From assembly GCA_029298735.1 (NCBI GenBank), contig JANSLP010000012.1, positions 62,001-126,000 of the forward strand: DNA of 64,000 nucleotides, written 5' to 3'. Made by a program: the position numbers and the translations under genes. This document shows positions 46,813 to 58,581 of this stretch, piece by piece; positions within the stretch are counted from its first letter, which is position 1, and each line of letters begins with the position of its first letter. The notes beneath the pieces are model-generated. The model did no database searches. It saw only the letters and a list, made by a program, of their open reading frames with translations, and was not told the origin of the DNA. The DNA is from Ophiostoma sp. CBS 140.51. Lineage: Eukaryota > Ascomycota > Sordariomycetes > Ophiostomatales > Ophiostomataceae.

Positions 46813-49719
46813 ATGGATATCCACCGGTGTCGATTCGTGCCTTTCCAGGCATCGGCAATCAACGCCGTGGCCTTCTCGCACCCTCACCTTCCCACCGACA
46901 ACAAGTACAGCCGCGGTGCACCCGCCCGGATGGCCATTGGCCGTGCAAATGGCGATATTGAGATCTGGAATCCGATGCAGGGCAGCTGGCTGCAGGAGAT
47001 GACGATCCCGGGAGGTCACGACCGCAGCGTTGAGGGCCTGGCCTGGGTGGTCGGCGATGACGAGGAGCTGGACGACGGCACATCCAACGGTAACTCGAAA
47101 TCTCGTTCTGTCGTGAGCCACGGCCAGCTGCGTCTCTTCAGCATCGGTTACACAAACACCATTACGGAGTGGGATCTCGAGAAGGGCTGTGCCAAGCGGC
47201 ATGCCAGCGGCCAGCACGGCGCCCTGTGGTGTCTGGCAACACAGCCAAAGGCAGCGCCTTCTTCCAAGTCCCAGTCGACCTCCCAGACTTCAACACAACG
47301 TCTTGTCGGCGGCACCATCGATGGCTGTCTGGCACTCTACTCGACTGACGACGACGAGCTGCGCTTCCTGCGTCTGTGCCGCACGCCCAAGAAGAATGTC
47401 AAGATTGTCAGCATCGCCTTCCAGACTCGCCAGTTGGCTGTGGCTGGCTGCTCCGACGGCACCATCCGCGTCTTTGATATCCGCAACGGCGCTATGCTGC
47501 ACGCCATGACCATGGGCCGCGACCTGCTGGCCGAGCGTGCGGCGGCACCCGGCGCCAAGAACGTTATCGTCTGGTCGGTGCGCTGCCTGCCAAACGGCGA
47601 CATCGTGTCTGGTGATTCTACGGGTCAGATCTGCATCTGGGACGGTGCCACCTACACCCAGGCCCAGCGTATTCAGAGCCATACCCAGGATGTGCTGAGC
47701 TTGGCTACGAGCGCCGACGGTAGCTCCATCATCAGCGGTGGCATGGACCGCCGTGTCGTGCTCTACCGCGAGATGGCTGGCCAGGCATCGTCGCGCTGGA
47801 CAAAGGTGTGGCACCGCCGCTACCACCAGCACGACGTCAAGGCGCTGGCCGCATTTGAGGCCAAGGGCGTGAGCGTCGTGGTGGCTGGTGGCCCCGACGC
47901 TGCACCCGTTGTCCTTCCCCTGGAGAAGTCGGGCACCGAGAACCACCGCACGCTGTCGCACCTGCCACAGGCCGTTCCTGTCGCCAGCGCACCCGATGCT
48001 CGCCTGGTTATTTGCTGGTGGGAGCGTCGTATCGATGTGTGGGCCTTTGACACGCCTCTCGATCAGGTTCTGGGTGAGGGTGCCTCACCCGAGGCCGGCC
48101 CCGATGCGGAGGCTTTCGAGCGCAACCGCCGTCTCGTCGGCCGTATTCTTGTCAAGGGTGACGCCAACATCACGGCAGCTGCCATCAGTGCCGACGGATC
48201 GCTTGTCGTGGCGGCCACCACCAACGAGGTCAAGGCCTTCCAGCTGCGCAAGGAGCCGGCCGGCGGCCTTGCTATCTCCAAGGTGACTGTGCCCGCCTCG
48301 GTTGCCAACAAGGGTGCATCTGGTGTTGCCATTGCTCCTAACGGCCGCTGGGTGTCCCTGTCTAATGGTGTGGAGAACCATGTTACGGTGATCGAGGCCA
48401 CGCCCTCCGACGACGATTCCGAGAAAATTACCTTCCGTCCCAAGGCCTCGCGTCTGGCACGCCTGCGGCGGGCTATTCCCCGACACGAGCTCTTCAGCGG
48501 CCTGGGTCGCTACGACAGACGTATCACTCGCCTTACTTTCTCGCCCGACAGCAAGCTGCTCGCAACGGCCGACCTGGCAGGCTACATTGACACGTGGATC
48601 CTGCAGGGACCCGATGGAATTACGGACGAGGTCAGTGGCACCGACGAGGCGGGTGAAGGTGGCGAGGACGGCGAGATGCCCGATATGGATGAGGAGGACT
48701 CAGACGACTCGTCCGATGAGGAGGCTTACGACGCTGAAGATGGTACCAACGGCGTCATCGCCAGTGCCAACAAATGGATTCGCAACCCGCGTGCCAAGCA
48801 GCTGCCCAAGTTGTCCGGTGCTCCTGTCGTGCTTTCCTTCTCGGCCGATGTGCCCGGCGCGCCCGCCGTGGCCGGCGAACCCGTTTCTTCTTCGACGGTG
48901 GCCCGCGACTACGTCTTGTTGGCCGTCACTGCCACATCTCGTCTCTTTGCCTTCAACCCGCTCCGCGCTCGCCTCGTGCCCTGGCTGCGCCGCCTGAGCC
49001 CAGCCAACCTGCCCGTCGAGTACCGCAACATTCGCGACGTTGCCAAGGGTGTGCTGTGGCAGGGCCCTCGTGTCTGGATCTACGGCACATCTTTCCTGTT
49101 CATGGTCGACACCTCCGTCGAGCCAACCCTGCAAGCTCCTGCACAGTCTACAGACAAGTCTACCACCGCAGTAGCAACAACATCTACGACCGAGCCCGCC
49201 AAGCGGAAGCGGAAGCGGGGCGACGACTCTGGTGCCGGTGGCCGTATGCAGCGCACGGGTCTGGGCCCGCAGCGTGTGCAAATGGCTGTCGGTGGCGAGT
49301 GGGTCGATGTGGCCATGGAGGATGCCGAGGACAAGGGCACCCGCTCCGGCGACGATGACGAGGAGGAGTCTGACGAGGAGGAAGAGGAGGCCGAGAACCA
49401 GAAGCTTTTGCTGGAGCAGCAGGCACACCAGCAGACACACAATAACTCCAAGAAGTCACCAAGAAAGACACGAAAGCAGCAAAAAGAGGAAGACGACGCC
49501 AACAACAAGGACAGTTCTGATGCCGATAAGCAGCTACAGAAGCACCTGCGCTCGCCGCAACCCCAGCAGCCGCGGTGGTGGCACACGTTCAAATACCGCC
49601 CAATTCTGGGTGTGGTTCCGCTGTCGACAACGTCTTCGTCAGCCTACCCATCGCTTGAGGTGGCCCTCATTGAGCGGCCTGGCTGGGACATTGACCTACC
49701 GGTGCGCTACGATGAGTAG
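46813..49719 (+). CDS. UTP4: U3 small nucleolar RNA-associated protein Utp4 (cirhin family)
   Basis: The intronless gene encodes 968 residues. The N-terminus MDIHRCRFVPFQASAINAVA is diagnostic for Utp4, a component of the t-UTP (UtpA) subcomplex. That subcomplex loads first on nascent pre-rRNA and couples Pol I transcription with 18S processing in the nucleolus. WD-type repeats are spread through the first ~600 residues, with motifs such as GCSDGTIRVFDIR and SGDSTGQICIWDG. An acidic insert with Glu/Asp runs lies at about 613-646. A basic KRKRKR nuclear-localisation stretch is at about 797, followed by another acidic run near 850. The start was chosen at MDIHRC because the family begins there, although the frame is open further upstream. 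Confidence 0.95.
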   Translation: MDIHRCRFVPFQASAINAVAFSHPHLPTDNKYSRGAPARMAIGRANGDIEIWNPMQGSWLQEMTIPGGHDRSVEGLAWVVGDDEELDDGTSNGNSKSRSVVSHGQLRLFSIGYTNTITEWDLEKGCAKRHASGQHGALWCLATQPKAAPSSKSQSTSQTSTQRLVGGTIDGCLALYSTDDDELRFLRLCRTPKKNVKIVSIAFQTRQLAVAGCSDGTIRVFDIRNGAMLHAMTMGRDLLAERAAAPGAKNVIVWSVRCLPNGDIVSGDSTGQICIWDGATYTQAQRIQSHTQDVLSLATSADGSSIISGGMDRRVVLYREMAGQASSRWTKVWHRRYHQHDVKALAAFEAKGVSVVVAGGPDAAPVVLPLEKSGTENHRTLSHLPQAVPVASAPDARLVICWWERRIDVWAFDTPLDQVLGEGASPEAGPDAEAFERNRRLVGRILVKGDANITAAAISADGSLVVAATTNEVKAFQLRKEPAGGLAISKVTVPASVANKGASGVAIAPNGRWVSLSNGVENHVTVIEATPSDDDSEKITFRPKASRLARLRRAIPRHELFSGLGRYDRRITRLTFSPDSKLLATADLAGYIDTWILQGPDGITDEVSGTDEAGEGGEDGEMPDMDEEDSDDSSDEEAYDAEDGTNGVIASANKWIRNPRAKQLPKLSGAPVVLSFSADVPGAPAVAGEPVSSSTVARDYVLLAVTATSRLFAFNPLRARLVPWLRRLSPANLPVEYRNIRDVAKGVLWQGPRVWIYGTSFLFMVDTSVEPTLQAPAQSTDKSTTAVATTSTTEPAKRKRKRGDDSGAGGRMQRTGLGPQRVQMAVGGEWVDVAMEDAEDKGTRSGDDDEEESDEEEEEAENQKLLLEQQAHQQTHNNSKKSPRKTRKQQKEEDDANNKDSSDADKQLQKHLRSPQPQQPRWWHTFKYRPILGVVPLSTTSSSAYPSLEVALIERPGWDIDLPVRYDE

Positions 49720-52700
49720 AAAGTATATTACAAGAAAATAATTCATGAGGGGGACGTCATCAAAATGGTGAAAAGATTGGCATCTACATTTGTACCATTT
49801 TGTGGCAGCGGTGAGAGAGAAAGAAAAGGGCTGAAGCCGAGCATCTAGAAAGTCATTTTTAAGTCATTTTTTTGTTTTGTATTTGTGTATTACCACAGCA
49901 GTTATCACAAGGCGTTTTGTCCGGAATAAAAATCAAAAGCATTGTATAGGAAATCATCAACGGGAAAGAATCAAAATGCAGTGAATACGTATATGTGGTG
50001 CTTCATGCTCAAAATGATGCCGACAAACCTGTCATCGTAACCACATCGTCATAGGCACACCACGTCCTTGGTCCACGCCGATATCAAAATGCCGGCATGG
50101 AGGACGTCTACGTGGACAAGTCGATACGAGATTCGCCCATACTCGTACATCAAGAGGCCTTGCTTTCTGTCTGAAGCAGGGCCACATGAACAAACAAAGA
50201 GTACGCAGAGAGATGCAGTCTTTCTGCGCTAGAAACAAGCCAAGACGAAAAGGCCAGGACAAAAAAAGGCCAAGAAGGGCTGACGAGGCCTGGTCTGTCA
50301 TGGTCATCTTTAATCTGTTTCCTTGTGGGTGCAAAGTAGACAATAGTCCGCTCATAGAAATGTTGGCTCGGCGTGCAACTTGTAAGATACCTTGTCAGGG
50401 TCGATGCTTTCCGGGGTGTCTCCGCCGAGAGACGTATCACGATGAGCTACGGAGACCATCATGAAAATGACGATGACGGCCCGTTCGGCCTCGTAGTTTT
50501 TGCTTCGCATATTTGATAGCATGTGTGTGCCCTCTTTAATGTTTGTTTTCTTCCTCTTTTTGTTATGTTCTTTCTTCCTCTTAAATTTTTATTAAATAAA
50601 ATAAAAAACAATTCTACATTTTCGTCTTAAAAAGTACAAATATTAATAAGGACAAGTGACGTTTTATGAAAACACGGCGACCACGTTAATTTTTGGTAGC
50701 TTTTACTTTTCTTCTATAAAAAAGCCGAGATATTTGTCTTCATGGAGCAACAAAAGCAAAAATCGGCAGCAAAGCCGCGCGCCCATCTGAACGCAGCTTA
50801 CTTGTAGCGCTGCTCCGACTGAAAAGCCCACCTTCACAATCCACATGGCCTGACACGCATGCTCTTTCCGTCTAGCAGACCCAAGTGCATTTTTGGGCAG
50901 TTTATTTTACATTTTATTCTTCCTACTATTAGGACTCCCACAGCTTTTCATCGTCTTGCGGCCCAGTAGATAGACAGCATTCGTCATACCGACATTTGAG
51001 TTTTTCCAACGGCCTTTTCAAGGACCCTTATTTTGTACACATGCCCGCCATGTATGCTATTTTGTGCTCTTCTAGTGCAAACGTAGGATACTACTTTTTC
51101 TCGGCATACAGAGGAAAGGCCCGGAATTTTGACACTCGTACGACGCCGTTCAGGAAGGTGTAGACCCTAATAGCAAGCCCACCCCACATGAAGACGAGAG
51201 AGGATGACAGCAACTACCGTCAGCGAGCTTTGGATCTTCTTTCTTCCTGTTTAACTACTATAGGGCCGATGGTCAAATAGACTCTGATACGTACTCAGAC
51301 ATACGTAGGTAGGTCCTCCTGTTGTTCTGTGTTTGATATCATACGCCCGAACGTATATTGGTATCGTGGCATTGGTTTGATTCTTGAACATCGGGACCGG
51401 TGATTGCGTGGATTGACCATGCTGCTGATGCTATATCATGACATGAAGTTGGTTCTAGACGCCAATAGCCTTCTTGTCTGGCCTTGGCAGCTTTCACAAA
51501 TTCTAGTCGTCTTTGATTTGGCCCATTTCGTGTCTCTTTATTCTCCATTCCACGATACATCGAATTTTCTTTCCTTGTGACTCTCTCCTTTACAGCCTCG
51601 TAAGATGCCATCGTGGCCTACTAGGCACCTTCTTTACCCAGACGTAAATCCCAGAACGAGCGTTCTGTCGAGTGTCCTGCACCTGCAAAATTGAAAGGGA
51701 CAGCCTTCAGGTAGGTGCGTTTGTTTCCAGGGAGTAATTCCACTAGCTCATTTCCATCTTTTTTTTTTCCTTCTTGTGCCCCACGCTTTGACCCTGCTTG
51801 CCGTGTTCCGGACCTCTCCAACCTCTTGCCTGGATCTCGTCTCAAAAGACTCGGGCGACAAGGACGGATCTCAAGAGTACGACGACGGGGAAGAAAAATA
51901 GGGACAAGATAGAAATACCGGGGACATGCACTCCTCGTGTTGTTCAGGCCTTCGGTTTTCACTCCCCTATTTTGACGCCTTTGTCCGCATACCCACACAA
52001 ACCCTGTCCTTACCAGGCCTCGTCAGCATGAAAATCGGGAGATAACTCCAGGAAACAGGTCGTCGTCAACCATTGTTCGGACGATTTTTCGTTTGGATTT
52101 ATGCTTTCTACACCGCAGGACAGATACATAAATTATAAGTTCCACAAAAACGAACTGTCTTTGACGACGCACTTTCTCGTTCGTAGGTATGTAGACGTAT
52201 CTGCGTGTCTTTATGCGAAACTGAGACGAGAAGGCGATGGGGCAGTATATAAAATATACGGAGTATAAAAATAAAGAGTTTGACCGAGCGCCTTCGTAGC
52301 ATTGATCACGGAGAGAGAAAAAAAAGTACGGATAATGCCAAAATGGTCAGAATGGCCAGACGAGGCTGTCGAGTTTTTAATAAAATAAAAATAAAACCGA
52401 AATAAGTAAGTCAATTGTCCACGACTGGCATGCGGAATGCCCACATCTGTATCGTCAGTTGGCCAATCACACCAAACCACTTAAGGGCATCCCGTTCGAA
52501 GGCTTGCGTATGCCCCCCCCCCTGATTTTTTTGCCTGTTATGTGTTCTGGTCCTTTCTTGTCCATTACGACGTATGTATTTCAGTCTCACCTCTTTATTT
52601 AGGTGACAACACGGGATCAAATAAGGTTCTGGGCCGTCTATTTTTTCCTTTTCTCCTCTTTCCCTTACGATGCACGCTAGAATAGACGGGCTTGATATAT
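49720..52700. other. Gene-poor interval after UTP4
   Basis: The first few hundred bases are UTP4 3' UTR. DNA around 50530-50760 is A/T-rich. A TACGGAGTA motif lies at 52257-52265 and an 11-base C run near 52515. The open frames here are all under about 130 codons and have no recognisable features. Confidence 0.55.
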
Positions 52701-55700
52701 TGGTGAGGTGAGGTCAGAGGGAACGACATGAACTTCGCCAGTCACTTCATCATAGAAATTGACAGCCCGATATATGTATAAGCTTCTTTTCTCGCCTGTC
52801 TCTCACTCCCTTTCTGCCATGCGTGTTCAAAGAGGGAGGCTTGCAACGAAAAGCGGAAGGCGCACACGATCGCCAAGCCGCGAATCTGCACCACGGAGGA
52901 CAACAGGCGAGGCCGCGTCTTCTTCCACACCCCGAGGTCCCCCCCAACTCGCCCCAATAGAAGGGAAAAGGCGAAAGGGTGTTTGGACCTCCGGTTTGGG
53001 GCGTTCCTGTCTCGAAATGCTTGTTGGTAAACTTATGTAAGCCAGTCTGGCCAGGTCTGGACCAGCGGCGCAAATGGTTGCAAAAAATTGAGGGATATGA
53101 GTTCAGAAAGAGGCTGTCGGGTAATTGACAGACCACCATACAAACACTGGCGCTTTTCTTGCTCCTCCATAGAAAGGGGGCGTGTTTGTGGTGCTTTTTC
53201 GAGTTTCTGGAGTGGGTGGGCTTGCGTTGCCCTTTGATTTTCCTAATTAAATTTTATAAAAAAATAAGTAGAAAAACAGCCTTCCCCTGTGCTTCCCCTA
53301 CACAGTACCAATTGGTTTTCAATAGCCAAGACAGCATGGATCTGGCTTTGCTCTGGGTACTCTGTGCCTCGCATTCCTACCTGGAAAATACTCAGTAGAG
53401 AAGAGGCCCTTGCCATCCTTGCCTATCATCCTCACTTCCCCCTTTGTTCCGCGACCCGTGGTGACATCAAACGTAGTCTTACGTATGTACGATGTTTGCA
53501 GACGCTCTCTTGGGAAGGCGATCTGAACTTGCAATTGGAGATGCCGCCATTCTCCTTGTCTCATTGTGGCGCTTCCCTGCGCCTCGAGCGCTCTGACACG
53601 GTGTTCTGAGAACCCGAACAATGGGTAAAGGGAACAGTTGACAGGTGCTTGGGTTCTACAACGAAGTCGATGTATTATTTACTCAAATCTCGAAGATTCT
53701 CGTTCGTTTTCTGAGGATCATCCTAGTCTGTCTGTGTGTATTGAGGCTGGCCAATGGCTGCGTTTTTCAAATGTCTCAGCCTGGTCATCGTTCCCCTTTA
53801 AACTTTTGCCCGAGTCACTTCTCCATCACTCCCTTGACTTTCTCCATGTTTTTGCCACGGCCGACGACCCGAGCATAGATAGGCAACGCTTCAAATGTAA
53901 TTTCAGCTGCCTACACTTGTAATTTTTGCCTCTGCCTGTCGTCAGCCCCGTGACGTTAACGGAAAGTAACAGGGTGAGGGCAAGGTTCAAATTCAACGTC
54001 AGAGACAAAATGCCCTGTTTCTGTCTCCTGTCTCTTGTCTTTTTGAATACTGCTGCCTTTGTTGATTTTGATCCCTGATACATTCAAGGATGGCAGCCTG
54101 ACCCACGGACGCTGTCATTTTGCAAAGCTGAACTCGAATGAATGGGATGGAGCTCAGTCTCAGCCTGCTGTGACGGCATCATAACGAAGGACTCCGTACT
54201 AAGCGTAGAAACGTGGACATCGACTGTGTATATCAGGCAATATCGACACTGCAAACCCATCTACTTTGTGCCCTGATATCTTTCTGGTTTCGGCCCTCGA
54301 TACAATGGACAATCGAAATCGGTCTTGGCGAACGCGGGATGTAACAATCCCTTTTTGGGGGAACGACGCGTGAGGAGGCTGAGCGTTTGGAGTGATTGCC
54401 GTGAATGCGTTTTGCCTTTTGGCTGAAATCGCATACGACCAAAGAGCAGAGACCGAAGGTGACGGAACACAACGGCATACTCCGTCCCAGTATGTTCTCG
54501 TCCCGACGATATTCGATGATATTGCAAAAGATAGTGTGCCTTTTTGAGGATACCCACCCAGCGAGCCAACAAATATCCCAAAAAAGGCAGACTGGATCGA
54601 TCAGACCTATTCCTTGGTGTCCGTTTAGAACCCGGGAAATCGGCAGTGGCAGTTGGGCCTCCCTCCGACACCTCCCTCCGACAGGATGATGGGCCCTCTT
54701 TACCCTTATTTAGCTGCAGAGCGGACCCTTTCCTTTTTCTGTCTTGTTTGCTTGCTTGATCCTGTCGCGTCAGACTCTCAGTCCGCTCGTCTGTTTTTAT
54801 TCTCATTTTTTTGTGTTCCTGTATGTTCGGTTTTAAGCACTTTTATTTTCGCCAAACCTGGGCCCGCGATTTTGAGTGCTTGCCCAAACAACCATTCTCG
54901 ACGAGCGGCCACGAGCCAATATCAATTGTAAGATACCGATAGATACAACAGTATTGAAATATAGTGTCTTATATCCAACACTCTGAGCCAGATAGGAAGA
55001 AGACACGAAGCCAAGAAGCGACGAGTTGATGATGAGCAATAGGAGATAAAAATATAATATGTTGTTGACGTGAGTGGCAGTTGCAGCCCAAGTCGAAAAG
55101 GGAAAGAATAGCCCATGAGTAACAACTTACCTTCCGCCAACGGGAACATCTACGGGAGTATCTCGCACTAATTGCTGCCTCGGACTGCTGTAATAGTGAG
55201 AGTCTGCCGAAACTGGCGGGCAGTGACAGTATTGTCTGACACGACACATGCCACCCTCGTGACTGCCCTGATCGGTTGATAGTCTCTGTGTGATCTGCCT
55301 CTTTGCTGCGCATTTGGAGGGTCGTTCTTTCAGCCACAGCCTCCAGAGAGCGGGCCCACGACCGGTCATGTCGTGGTCGTGGGGAAGGAGCCTTCCACCA
55401 GCCAGTCATATGTCGTGGAAAGGGTAAGTGGCTGTGAGGAACAAACAGCTAATAAAAGCGAGAGCTCGAAAACAGACGCAGAGGGAAAGAGCGAGCAAAA
55501 AAGAGACAAAAAAGAGGGTACCAGAAAAAAGCATGCGACAGCTACGCCTCGTCATCGCCTCCCCACCAACCCCTGTTAGCGCACGGAAGGCACGCACAGG
55601 GTCTGGCACAAGGCCACGCCAGAACTACACCAGAACCAAAGTGATGTATTATGTCCCAAGGCGTCCGCCGTTCGGGGTATGTCCAACAACACTCGGTGCC

Positions 55701-58581
55701 TGACCAATCTGGCAGATTTGCTCATGTATCCCACATTATATTCTCTCCCTCGATTTCGTGACTGCCTGGATTGGGATGCGTGTGTTGAAGGTGGAAGGTG
55801 CGAAAGGCGAAAGTGCGAAAAGAGGGCAGGCACGGGCGCGTTTGCGCCCTCCCGTCTTTCCTTCCCTGGCTGACGCTGCCGGCAGAATGTGGGAAATAGA
55901 TGGCTTTCATACGTAGACAGTCTTGGCATTGTGGGATAAAAGGGGGGAGGCACGAGCGACAAGACAAGAGACAAGAGATGCGAAAGGTGATAGACAGGCA
56001 GTGACAGGCACGAAGAAGTAACAGTGAGAGCCAAGATTGAAATCAGGAAAGAGCAGGCTCAAGATCTACCATTTTGGGGGAGCAATTAGCGATACTAGGA
56101 GGTATCTCTCACAAAAAGGAGGGCCGGCTGGTGAACTGCGCCAACGCCGCACTATGCACTTCAGTGCCGGGGCGATGCCCTAAAAAAGGGGACAGTTAAG
56201 CGGCCAAGGTCGCACGAGTACGTGTCTCCCATGTCAGAAAGACTTGTCTGCAGTGATACTGGTCAAAAGGATGGCAGATCGGTACTTTTGAAGTAATGGT
56301 AAATAACAGACGGCACAAGTACCTTCTGGTGAAAAAAAGACCCTTCTTTCTTTTTGAAATGCAGGACCAAAAAGTCTTGGCATTTTTCTGCTTTCCCTCT
56401 GTTTCCCACGTTGTGTCCGTCGTTGTCTGCTGTGTCCTGGCGGTCCTGACAAGCCCAAGCCAGCAAAAGCGTGCCAAGCCTTACTACCATTGGCCAGCAG
56501 CCCTGGAAGAGACGCGCGTTCACTGCCCCTTCTTTCCCCTTCTTTGCGGCTGCACCCACGCCCCCCCTCGCTCGCTGGTCGCTCTTTCAACTTTTTACTC
56601 TGTTGGACGTTTTGTTCTGGTGCCTGGCGAGCCTGGTTTTGACGATTGCCTTTTTTTTTTTGGCGACGATACTCAACAGCAAACACTGCGATTAAAGCGG
56701 TTGATTGTTTTGTGGCTCGGAGTAGGAGAAGGAGAATAAAAACTGTCCAAAAAAGAGAATACAAAAAAGACCAACAAAAAGCGAGACAGCGCAGCAAGAT
56801 GCACCCACTGAGGCAGCCTTCTCAAAGTACTAGTTTGCAGTGCATACACATATAAGGTACTTGGTGCAAGAGCGGAGATACGATTCCAATTGCCAGTCGC
56901 ACTTCCCCTAGCCTGCAACCAGTTCTGTAAGACCAGTTTGGGCAGTATCTTCAGTGATGTCCTCAACCACTCTAGGCTGTAACGAAGAGAATATTGTCGG
57001 TGCAAAAAGACGATAAATGGGGATTCCGCCAGAAATACCCAATTATAACAGCAACTAATAAGACCCTTCTTACAATAATCCTCCGTCGTACTCGTTGTAT
57101 GGCGTAGCGCAACAGGAGAGACAAGGGGAGCCACGCAAGCCTGTCCGTCGCTCTTTCCTTGGAGAGGCGCATACGTACGCTTGTTCGCCATCCATCGCCA
57201 TCGGCCGCTTCCACCACACCCCCTTCCCCCCATTCAATCCTACTTCCCAGTTCGTGGTTTCTCTTTTCGGTCGCCGCCTACGCCTACGGAAGGCAGCAGA
57301 CAAAAAACAGCCCCTGCCAGAAGCGCACGACTGACGACAGCGCTAGGTAGTCGTCGACAACACCTGGAGCCCGTTTTACGCTTCTCACGCTTCTTTTCGC
57401 TCTACCTGTTTCTCGGTCTCTCCTTCCTCTCTCTCCATCTCGACACACTTTTTGTCTTCTTCCCGCCTCGTTGCGCCCAGAAACGACCTGTCCTTGATCC
57501 CAAAGTGACGAACTCTTTCTCCCTTTTCACCTCAGCCCGCCTTTCTGTTTCCTTCATTCTCCGTATTCTGTCACTTTTCTTCTGCTGCCTCGCGCCTCTT
57601 AATTCGACGCCACGCCCCCTGCTCAAAGTCTACAGACGTCCCGCTCTCGACTCCCGACTCTCTTCTCTTCTCTTCTCTTTTTGTCTTTCCTTTTGACATC
57701 TTCCTCGCCCACTTGCTCGTCAGAATACCTCGACTCGGTTTGACTCGACCATTCCCGCAACACGACGGCGTGGAGGCGGAACGACAACAACTTGCGACCT
57801 GCAAATCGCCAGACGAGCACGACATCGACGGCCACAGGGCAACGACGACAGCCACTGACAACGACCGGTACCCGTAGCCACGAACCACGAACAACCATTG
57901 ATACGACATAGACTCAGCGACCACTTCGATCTCGAATTTTAATTATCGTCCTGTTTCCGTTCTTCACGGTGTCCACTCGTTTTGGTCTCATTTGTTGAAA
58001 GCATAGCGAAGCAGTCCTTTTCTCGACTTCGACGAAGAACGGGACGAATTCGTTGCGTACATACAACATACACACAATATCAAAAGACGACGTTGGACAA
58101 TACTGTGCCCACGAGACAACGACCACCTCTCATATCTGAGTGATAAACCAACTCGATCACGGATCACGGATCACGGAATCACATCCTTGCGCTACCTACG
58201 CAATCATTGCATCTGCGTGTGCACGCCTTGTCCCATTTGCTTGCGCATTAGTGGCTACTTCATCTGCGACTGCGCCGGACTGTCCAACCATTTCGATTCA
58301 TTGACCGCCATAGACGACCGAACGAACAATTGCTCAGCATTTCGCCTTACCTTGCGTAACGGATCGTCCAGACACACACTCGCCTTCCAACCGATTGTCG
58401 TCACTTGTCGTCTCACATTTTCGGTCTTTACCAGAGAGAGACGCGCGCAGTCTGCCTTTGGCCGGCTTCCCTCATCTCCCCCCCTCTCTCTTTCCGACCC
58501 TGATCGACTCGCCATAGTCGACAGGCAGCAGTTATTCACACCCTTTTCTCCCTCTATCCACATACACACACGCACAACATA
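52701..58581. other. Gene-poor interval and long upstream region of PNG1
   Basis: No convincing gene is visible. Open frames of 140-190 codons (54261-54806 minus, 54969-55409 minus, 56234-56797 minus, 56673-57233 minus) lack domains and codon bias. From about 57220 to 58580 the plus strand becomes C/T-rich in patches with many TCGAC motifs. This resembles the region upstream of the cyclin gene and is consistent with a long promoter or leader for PNG1. A 7-bp tandem repeat lies at 58155-58175. Confidence 0.55.
58155..58175. repeat. Tandem 7-bp repeat, three copies
   Basis: Three exact copies of GATCACG are followed by a variant GAATCAC. The array sits about 400 bp upstream of the PNG1 start codon, in the presumed leader. 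Confidence 0.8.

Noticed and set aside
53940..54000. GGTTCAAATTC resembling a tRNA B box
   Set aside because: There is no matching A box or cloverleaf, and the consensus CC is missing.
7681..56636. Shared 15-mer GCCTGGCGAGCCTGG at 7681-7695 and 56622-56636
   Set aside because: One such coincidence is roughly expected when comparing two stretches of this size, and the flanks do not align.
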